From: Clostridia bacterium
GTDB lineage: Bacteria > Bacillota > Clostridia > Oscillospirales > CAG-272
Assembly (NCBI GenBank): GCA_900770605.1
Contig: CAAGKS010000085.1
Coordinates: 1 to 19,040, forward strand
DNA: 19,040 nt
Direction: 5' to 3'
Shown in pieces: positions 14,333-19,040 of this stretch (position 1 is its first letter; the number at the start of each line of letters is the position of its first letter). The translations under genes were made by a program, and so were the position numbers. The notes under the pieces are model-generated. The model was not told the origin of the DNA. It ran no database searches and was given only the letters and a program-made list of their open reading frames with translations.

Positions 14333-15880
14333 TTATTTATCTTTTCTCTTTAAAGTCATCGCGCACGCCGCAACTGTAACAAGTACAAGTACAAGGCTGC
14401 CCGTTTCGAGATACGCGCCGCAGCCACCGCCCTCGGCTTTCTTCTGCTCGATCATATTACAAACACGGCAAGCTCGTGTCATTTGTTCCCCATCAAGCCG
14501 CCACATTGTATAAACGTGTGCTGAGTGAACCGCGTTTTCGCCTTTGCAGACGTCACACACGTACCAATGTTCATTAGAATTATATTCAAGCGTAAATGTT
14601 GTCAAGTGCATCGCTCTGTTGCCCGCTACAAAAATCTCAGATCCCTTCTCACCGCATATACAGGACTTAAAATAGGTACTCTGTGTGGGACAATCCGCCT
14701 CTTTATCAAGATAAAGGGGGGTTACTGCTTCTCGTGAAAATTCATGCTTATGATCACCCACGCCCAATCGAATGGTCGCGAAAGCCGCAAGGCTTGAATT
14801 ACCTTCAAACATTTCGATCACCATATGCGCACTTATACACTCCACACTTGCATCAGCAGGCTGCACACCGTCACCATTGACCGTAACGTTTACGGTATTG
14901 CTTCCAAGATCAAGCTTTTCGATAGCCAGAGCGCTCTCCGCACCGTCCTTGATAACGTAACAGCGCGCATACGAGTGTTCAGCGCCCCTTACGTCAGGGT
15001 AAAACGTTCCCACCAGGGAACTGGAAGCTACCGTATCAATAATACTGACGCTGCCACATCTTGCTGTTCCGACAAGCCCTCCGGATCCTGCCGTTGCGTT
15101 GATGTCAGTGACCGCGATGCAGTTTTCTATTTTAAGCTCAAGGTCATTAAAATATCCAATGAGTGATCCTATATAATTTTCGCCCATCATATCCGACTCC
15201 CTGCAAGAACCGAATGCGGTAACGTTTTTGAGCGTATATTTTGGCATAGAACTTGAAGCACCGCGTCCCTCATATCCTATTGCCTGAGCAAGACGTGATG
15301 ATCCTGCTATATCTACGTTAAGAACACAGTCCTCAATTAGTATATTCTCAGTTACGGTAGATCCCACAAGTCCTGCGGCAATGTTTTCCTCGGCGCTAAC
15401 GTATCCACTAACTGTACAACCTGTAATGGTAACGTCACCCTCGGCACGAGCGATAAGGCAAGCAGCGTTATTCTTCGCTTCAATATAAACGTTTTCGAGC
15501 GTGAGGTTCTTGACGCATACACCGTCCGCATAACCTACAAGGCCCGCATAAGAATCCTGCTCTACCGTAAGACCTCTGAGTGAACGTCCTTGACCATCAA
15601 TAGTACCTGTATAGCACTGCTCAGGGGATATACCAAGAGGCGTCCACTGTCTACCGGCAATGTCTATATCCGCTCCGAGAAAAATATTAGCGCCATGCTC
15701 ACCGCCTTTGTTGATAAGCTTAGCAACTTCAAAAAGTCCTTGCGCTGTATATACGATATAACCACCCCTCGCATCATCTATAACGTAGCCCGCAGGAGCT
15801 TTGGCTGATGCGGATATGGTTGTACACAGTTGAAGTGCGAGAGAAATAATGAGTACAAAAATAAATAACTTCCTTCTCAT
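14333..15880 (-). CDS. GLUG-repeat surface protein with Cys/His modules and C-terminal membrane anchor
   Basis: The 515-residue protein has a signal peptide (hydrophobic 5-20, likely cut after A-S-A26). Residues about 35-330 form a beta-helix-like region with G-L-V-G motifs at 113-116, 170-173, 239-242 (S-L-I-G) and 268-271, each preceded by short V/I-rich strands. This is the GLUG pattern seen in bacterial surface proteins. Residues 400-480 hold Cys/His pairs: C407/C409, H438, C442-x2-C445, H452, H455 and C471-x2-C474. They suggest small structural metal or disulfide knuckles. The end has G-G-G-C487-G-A, a membrane segment (about 495-510) and K-R-K-D-K, a stop-transfer anchor. It is probably a cell-surface adhesin or binding protein. 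The ribosome binding site is weak (AAAGG 11 nt upstream). No ligand can be inferred. Confidence 0.8.
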   Translation of the reverse strand: MRRKLFIFVLIISLALQLCTTISASAKAPAGYVIDDARGGYIVYTAQGLFEVAKLINKGGEHGANIFLGADIDIAGRQWTPLGISPEQCYTGTIDGQGRSLRGLTVEQDSYAGLVGYADGVCVKNLTLENVYIEAKNNAACLIARAEGDVTITGCTVSGYVSAEENIAAGLVGSTVTENILIEDCVLNVDIAGSSRLAQAIGYEGRGASSSMPKYTLKNVTAFGSCRESDMMGENYIGSLIGYFNDLELKIENCIAVTDINATAGSGGLVGTARCGSVSIIDTVASSSLVGTFYPDVRGAEHSYARCYVIKDGAESALAIEKLDLGSNTVNVTVNGDGVQPADASVECISAHMVIEMFEGNSSLAAFATIRLGVGDHKHEFSREAVTPLYLDKEADCPTQSTYFKSCICGEKGSEIFVAGNRAMHLTTFTLEYNSNEHWYVCDVCKGENAVHSAHVYTMWRLDGEQMTRACRVCNMIEQKKAEGGGCGAYLETGSLVLVLVTVAACAMTLKRKDK

Positions 15881-15935
15881 AAGCTCTGATACCTTTCAAA
15901 TAATCAAACTGCTTCTTGCCTTTAAAGATAATTTA

Positions 15936-15964
15936 ATTATATCATAGGCATTTTAGTTTTTCAA
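15936..15964 (-). promoter_or_regulatory. Sigma-A promoter of the GLUG surface protein gene
   Basis: On the minus strand TTGAAA (15959-15964) and a perfect TATAAT (15936-15941) are 17 bp apart, with TGA directly before TATAAT. The leader to the ATG is about 50 nt. Confidence 0.75.
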
Positions 15965-16228
15965 TAGAAAAATCATTTTTTACAAAAAGCATAATGATAC
16001 CACGTGACAATGGGAGTTTCGCTCGCGCGGATATGAAATTTCGCCAAGGGGAGTCGTTCACGCTATATTAGATTTAAAGCGCTTTTTAAGTGACGTGGAG
16101 TTACATCGGCTTACCGACGTATATTTTTGCTCGTAGCGACCTCGAGCAAGCTCTGGTCGGCTTTACTCGCAAAATGCGAACCCCTATTCGTGTCGCAAGC
16201 TCCACGAGGGCGCTCGCCTGCGGCGAGC
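15965..16228. other. Non-coding stretch with a folded-looking element
   Basis: Frames crossing this stretch continue into the tmRNA or its terminator and have no ribosome binding site, so no gene is called. A closed structure is visible at 16094-16206. CGTGGAG and CTCCACG close about 100 nt that contain a 6-bp stem with CTTA loop (16104-16119), a CGACC/GGTCG stem (16137-16141 and 16155-16159) capped by GAG/CTC, and a TCGCA/TGCGA hairpin (16167-16179). A further GC-rich hairpin lies at 16208-16230, just before the tmRNA terminator. It may be a dispersed repeat, a small RNA on the plus strand, or decayed RNA-gene sequence. Confidence 0.45.
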
Positions 16229-16281
16229 CCACCAAAAACATAGGGTACGCCCCTGGGGGCGTACCCTATGTTTTTTGGTGG
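16229..16281. terminator. Strong palindromic terminator directly after tmRNA
   Basis: An almost perfect inverted repeat of about 25 bp per arm is centred on 16254-16255, with one extra T in the right arm. It has a GC-rich core and A/T runs on both sides, so it can terminate in both directions. On the minus strand it begins at the very CCA end of tmRNA; the CCACC of the tmRNA acceptor is mirrored by GGTGG at the far end of the palindrome. Confidence 0.9.
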
Positions 16282-16643
16282 ACCCGAGGGGAGTCGAACC
16301 CCTGTCCGAAAACCTCTTGATATAACCTTCTCCGGGTGCATTCCGTCGATTAGATTTCCCCTTATAAGCAGTCGGCGGACAAGCCGCTTATTCGGGTAGC
16401 CATTTTTTGCGTGATCGGTTCAATGGCGAACCGCCGATGCACGTTCACCGCTTACTTGACGCTCAGTCCGAGTCCGCGATACTACTCGGAGGAACGGGTG
16501 GCTTATGCCACGGCACTGCCCTTAGGCAGCCATTGCTACGTTATTATTGTTAGCGTTTATTTTTAATTTAGGCCTTTATAGAGATTGCCCGGCTCTACCC
16601 GCTTATTATACCTCAAAATCCCCGTCGAAACCTTTACGGGCCC
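16276..16643 (-). ncRNA. ssrA: Transfer-messenger RNA (tmRNA)
   Basis: This 368-nt RNA rescues ribosomes stalled on broken mRNA together with SmpB, adding a degradation tag. The acceptor stem is GGGCCCG at the 5' end (16643-16637) paired with CGGGTCC before an encoded ACCA at the 3' end (7 bp, one G-U). The 5' domain has the typical G-T-T-T-C-G-A-C-G-G-G-G stretch, and the 3' T-arm reads GGGGTTCGACTCCCC. The tag frame ends in TAA and is followed at once by the expected hairpin GGCTGCC...GGCAG. smpB lies 44 nt upstream on the same strand, the usual order. Processing by RNase P at 16643 is inferred from the stem. Confidence 0.96.
16522..16554 (-). other. ssrA: tmRNA proteolysis-tag reading frame (ANNNNVAMAA)
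   Basis: Ten codons from GCT (16554) to a TAA stop at 16522 encode ANNNNVAMAA. It aligns residue for residue with the Escherichia coli tag ANDENYALAA, with the same Ala-Ala end recognised by ClpXP-type proteases. The resume codon is inferred from the Ala start and from this alignment. Confidence 0.88.
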
Positions 16644-16649
16644 GTATAA

Positions 16650-16691
16650 GAGTTAAGAGTGAATAGTGAAGAGTGAAAGGTGAGGAGTTAG
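16650..16691. repeat. Heptanucleotide tandem repeat (consensus GAGTGAA)
   Basis: Six contiguous 7-nt units fill the gap between tmRNA and smpB: GAGTTAA, GAGTGAA, TAGTGAA, GAGTGAA, AGGTGAG, GAGTTAG. The last unit includes the smpB stop codon. It lies where a tmRNA-specific promoter would be expected. Confidence 0.85.
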
Positions 16692-17161
16692 TCGTATTTC
16701 GCCTGATCCCTGACGCGTCTTTCCATCTCTCGCGTCGCTTCTGCCTTTGCGGCGGTGTCTCGCTTATCGTAAAGCTTCTTGCCTCGGCAAAGTCCAAGCT
16801 CCACCTTGACGTTCTTGCCCGAAAAATACAGCGACAGCGGCACAAGTGTAAGCCCCTTTTGCGCCACTACGCCAAAGAGCTTTACAAGCTCCCTCTTATG
16901 CATCAGCAGCTTTCTCTCGCGAAGCGGCTCTCTATTGAATATATTTCCCTTTTCATACGGGCTTACGTGCATTCCCAGCACGAAAAGCTCTCCGTTCTTA
17001 AACGAGCAATACGAATCCTTGAGATTTACCGCGCCTGCGCGAATGCTCTTCACCTCAGTTCCGAAAAGCGCTATTCCCGCTTCGTATTTTTCTTCCACGA
17101 AATACTCGTGATACGCTTTTTTATTCTGAGCTATTATCTTTATTCCGCGTTTCTCTGCCAA
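16688..17161 (-). CDS. smpB: SsrA-binding protein SmpB
   Basis: The 157-residue protein is the tmRNA partner that mimics the missing anticodon arm in the ribosomal A site. The canonical start region [19 protein letters not shown] is followed by the family core: [10 protein letters not shown] (about 35-44), the H-V-S-P-Y segment (66-70) and a basic tail that forms a helix in the mRNA channel. The start is a TTG at 17161, giving M-A-E-K-R-G. AAGGAG lies 10 nt upstream, and two upstream ATG codons have no such site. It sits just upstream of ssrA and shares its strand. Confidence 0.95.
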   Translation of the reverse strand: MAEKRGIKIIAQNKKAYHEYFVEEKYEAGIALFGTEVKSIRAGAVNLKDSYCSFKNGELFVLGMHVSPYEKGNIFNREPLRERKLLMHKRELVKLFGVVAQKGLTLVPLSLYFSGKNVKVELGLCRGKKLYDKRDTAAKAEATREMERRVRDQAKYD

Positions 17162-17203
17162 GAATACCACTCTCCTTTCCCGAAATTTTTTCAAGTGCAT
17201 ATT

Positions 17204-17232
17204 ATTGTAACACAAAACCGACGCAAAATCAA
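17204..17232 (-). promoter_or_regulatory. Sigma-A promoter of smpB (and probably ssrA)
   Basis: On the minus strand TTGATT (17227-17232) and TACAAT (17204-17209) are 17 bp apart. The predicted start at about 17197 leaves a short leader to the AAGGAG and the TTG start at 17161, and excludes the ATG at 17200 from the transcript. Its -35 overlaps the hairpin at 17219-17245. Confidence 0.65.
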
Positions 17233-17245
17233 GTGCTTTGCGTCG
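17219..17245 (-). terminator. Hairpin after holA
   Basis: CGACGCAAA and TTTGCGTCG (17219-17227 and 17237-17245) form a 9-bp stem with a 9-nt loop about 20 nt after the holA stop. The following GTTTTG is a weak U-tract, so the terminator is probably leaky. It overlaps the smpB -35 element, which could link holA read-through with smpB initiation. Confidence 0.5.
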
Positions 17246-17265
17246 ATTATTTATTATTTGGATAT

Positions 17266-18297
17266 TTACAGGCTACAAACAAGTCTTTCTATGGAAAGAT
17301 AGCCCTGCTGTGAGCTTTTGAGCGCCACGTCTGCCTCCGCGCACAGCTTTACCGCCGCCTTGAGCTTTGCGAGCGACTTATCTCTCGCCCCCTGAGCGTA
17401 TATCTTAACTCGATACTCGTTCATTTTAAGCGTTGACGCTATCACGGGCACGGGACAGCCCTCGTCAACGAGCGCCTTTATACAGGTCAGATCCGCGATA
17501 GTTCTCGACACCTCTGACATAAGTATGATCGGATCTACTCTGCGGAATTTGAGCACCTGCAACGCGTCAAGCGCGTCCGCTCCCCTGCCCTCCATAATTG
17601 CATTGGCAAGTCCGAACGCGTCCGTTGTAAGCTCGGCGTTCGACACGTTCAGCACGTCCTGCTTTGTGACCGCATCTCTGCCGTTTTCAAGCACGTAATA
17701 CGCGAGCTTATCCGTTTCGTTTGAAAGCGTGTACATCGATCTGCCTGCATAATCAATGAGGAACGCGCACACGTCAGGCGACGCGTTCACTCCGTTTGCG
17801 GCGAAGTGCTTTGCCACCCAGGACACAAGTCTTGCTCCGCTGACGGTCTCAAAGTGGACGGGAGTAAGATACTCCCCAAGTCTTTTCAGCACTGCCGACG
17901 GATTTTTAGGAAGATTGCCCTCGTCTATGAGCGTTGCGGGAACGGTTATGATAAGCACGTTATAATCGTACTCTCCAAGAGCCGCCAATACGTCGCAAAG
18001 CTCGTCGAGCTCACGCGGTTTAAGTCCGCCGACGTTAAGTCCGTTGACCGTTACCACCTTTTTTTCGCTCATCATAGGAAGCGGCATAAGCGCATCGAGC
18101 AATGCGCTTGCAGAATAGTCGATATTCTCTATTTTTATATCGTTAAAGAAGGCAAACGTGGGATCATCGCACACCGACGCGCGCGCGGCGTTCACCGAAT
18201 AAGCCTTCATATAATCCTCGTCGCCAAACAACAGATATCCGCCGTTCAAGCCGCTTTTTATCTGTTTTCTGAACGCATCGTCCTTAATGATCTCCAT
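17266..18297 (-). CDS. holA: DNA polymerase III subunit delta
   Basis: This 343-residue protein matches HolA, the clamp-loader subunit that opens the beta sliding clamp. The N-terminus has [12 protein letters not shown] at 20-31, the typical start of the first AAA-like domain. Further family positions are K-K-V-V-T-V near 78-83, the Y-A-G-R-S-x2[12 protein letters not shown] segment (about 188-206), and the end [18 protein letters not shown]. As in other delta subunits there is no Walker A motif. The start has AAAGGAGG 5 nt upstream. It is preceded by its own promoter and followed by smpB. Confidence 0.93.
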   Translation of the reverse strand: MEIIKDDAFRKQIKSGLNGGYLLFGDEDYMKAYSVNAARASVCDDPTFAFFNDIKIENIDYSASALLDALMPLPMMSEKKVVTVNGLNVGGLKPRELDELCDVLAALGEYDYNVLIITVPATLIDEGNLPKNPSAVLKRLGEYLTPVHFETVSGARLVSWVAKHFAANGVNASPDVCAFLIDYAGRSMYTLSNETDKLAYYVLENGRDAVTKQDVLNVSNAELTTDAFGLANAIMEGRGADALDALQVLKFRRVDPIILMSEVSRTIADLTCIKALVDEGCPVPVIASTLKMNEYRVKIYAQGARDKSLAKLKAAVKLCAEADVALKSSQQGYLSIERLVCSL

Positions 18298-18329
18298 AAG
18301 CGCCTCCTTTCTTAATTACTGACAGATTT

Positions 18330-18358
18330 ATTTTATCATTTTTTTGCGCCAAAGTCAA
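18330..18358 (-). promoter_or_regulatory. Sigma-A promoter of holA
   Basis: On the minus strand TTGACT (18353-18358) and TAAAAT (18330-18335) are 17 bp apart, with TGA directly before the -10. The predicted start at about 18323 lies 25 nt before the holA ATG. Confidence 0.75.
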
Positions 18359-18414
18359 CAACAAAAAATAAACGAGCCTCTCATTCTTACTACTCGCCCG
18401 TATATTTCTTCAAA

Positions 18415-18447
18415 ATAAGACGGCTACCGATCTCGGTAGCCGTTTTA
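18415..18447 (-). terminator. Intrinsic terminator of the SH3b protein gene
   Basis: ACGGCTACCGA (18420-18430) and TCGGTAGCCGT (18433-18443) form an 11-bp stem. On the minus strand it lies about 25 nt after the stop codon and is followed by CTTATTTTG. The other strand also has a T-rich tail, but no plus-strand gene ends here. Confidence 0.85.
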
Positions 18448-18469
18448 TTACAGTAGTATTATTTAAATA

Positions 18470-19040
18470 TTAGCCTACTCCGCCAGCGCCAGTGTTGGTG
18501 TAGCCCTCGAAGTACTGGAACGCCTTATTACCAATGTAGTATGTATTGGTAACGCCGTCCTTGGTGTACTCAACCTTCCAGATGTTGCCTGCCTCGTTTA
18601 CAGCGACCTTCTTGAGCTCGCCTGCAGAGGTGTTCTCGCGCTTGATATCAACAGCGGAAACTGTGCTATCGAATACAGGGAAAACACGAGCTGCAACAGT
18701 GTAAGGATCTTCGTCCTTGCCCTCAACCTTGATCACGAGAGTTTCAGCGGTGTCGAGAGTATTGAAGGTAACCTCGCTCTTCTTCTCAGTTACGTAAAGA
18801 GCCATAACGTAAGCATCTGCTCCGTTATACGTAACCTTATACCACTCGCCGTTGGTCTCCTTTGCGGTGATCTCATCACCGATGTTGAGCTTGCCAAGGC
18901 TATCTGCGCGGTCAGAAGCATCGTCACGAACGTTAAGTCCGTTAGCCATAGAGTAGATAGTCTTCTCACAAGCTACCCAGCCTGTGTTATTATTGTTGTT
19001 GTTATTATTGTTATTGTTGTTATTGTTTTCGTTATCCTGG
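18470..19040 (-). CDS. SH3b-domain protein, C-terminal part (5' end outside the window)
   Basis: The frame is open to the window edge, so 189 residues are visible and the true start lies outside. The visible N-terminal part is Q-D-N-E followed by 14 asparagines (18986-19027). An SH3b domain follows: T-G-W-V-A-C, then M-A-N-G-L-N-V-R-D-D-A-S, a G-D-E-I-T turn, G-E-W-Y-K-V-T-Y and G-A-D-A-Y-V-M-A-L-Y-V, ending near visible residue 90. A C-terminal beta-rich domain of about 95 residues with a W-K-V-E-Y-T segment is not recognised. Bacterial SH3b domains commonly bind peptidoglycan, so this is probably a secreted or membrane-attached wall-binding protein. The ATG at 18949 lies inside the SH3b domain and has no ribosome binding site. 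Confidence 0.8.
   Translation of the reverse strand, partial: QDNENNNNNNNNNNNNNNTGWVACEKTIYSMANGLNVRDDASDRADSLGKLNIGDEITAKETNGEWYKVTYNGADAYVMALYVTEKKSEVTFNTLDTAETLVIKVEGKDEDPYTVAARVFPVFDSTVSAVDIKRENTSAGELKKVAVNEAGNIWKVEYTKDGVTNTYYIGNKAFQYFEGYTNTGAGGVG
18986..19027 (-). repeat. AAC/AAT trinucleotide tract encoding poly-asparagine
   Basis: Fourteen consecutive asparagine codons mix AAC and AAT irregularly. The protein linker seems to be selected, not just a pure slippage-prone trinucleotide run, but length variation between strains is likely. Confidence 0.85.

Noticed and set aside
14333..15880. GLUG protein as an LPXTG sortase substrate
   Set aside because: No LPXTG or similar motif is present; the end is G-G-G-C-G-A followed by a membrane helix.
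16090..16341. Two overlapping small frames across the tmRNA 3' end and terminator
   Set aside because: They translate a structural RNA and a palindrome. Mirrored peptides on both strands and lack of ribosome binding sites show they are not genes.

Overview
The window looks like a chromosomal piece from an endospore-forming Clostridia-type Firmicute, possibly an uncultured gut lineage. The evidence is the block yqfC-yqfD-phoH-ybeY-era-recO, a YlbJ-like sporulation membrane protein, strong AGGAGG ribosome binding sites, sigma-A type promoters with 17-bp spacers, and palindromic intergenic repeats. The genus is not determined. Nearly all genes lie on the minus strand. Only two, a YlbJ-like protein and a lipoprotein, lie on the plus strand.

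Layout. (1) Positions 80-3403 hold a three-gene minus-strand operon: CPA2 cation/proton antiporter, short-chain dehydrogenase, and beta-lactamase-fold serine hydrolase. A fully consensus promoter drives it and the transcript would begin with a stem-loop. Related palindromic repeats lie on both sides of the operon (1-73 and 3604-4106). (2) Positions 4097-11249 hold a tightly packed minus-strand operon, yqfC-yqfD-phoH-ybeY-era-recO-mutS2. It joins sporulation, ribosome maturation (YbeY, Era, PhoH/YbeZ), recombination (RecO) and MutS2 (ribosome rescue or recombination control). (3) Divergent from yqfC is the YlbJ-like gene (11355-12326). (4) Positions 12327-15965 form a somewhat more AT-rich accessory stretch with two convergent cell-envelope proteins sharing a bidirectional terminator. 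One is a lipoprotein with a C-terminal endonuclease/exonuclease/phosphatase domain. The other is a GLUG-repeat surface protein with Cys/His knuckles and a C-terminal membrane anchor. (5) Positions 16276-17161 hold the trans-translation pair: tmRNA (ssrA, tag ANNNNVAMAA) and smpB starting at TTG, with a heptamer tandem repeat between them. A folded-looking non-coding element and a very strong palindromic terminator lie beyond the tmRNA 3' end. (6) holA (DNA polymerase III delta) follows at 17266-18297. (7) The window ends inside a secreted-type SH3b protein with a poly-asparagine linker, whose 5' part is outside.

The main theme is translation quality control and ribosome maturation: tmRNA, SmpB, MutS2, YbeY, Era and PhoH all sit within 13 kb. 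No CRISPR array, transposase, phage gene or obvious defence system is visible. The least explained items are the folded element beside tmRNA, the domain pairing in the phosphatase-type lipoprotein, and the palindrome cluster downstream of mutS2.
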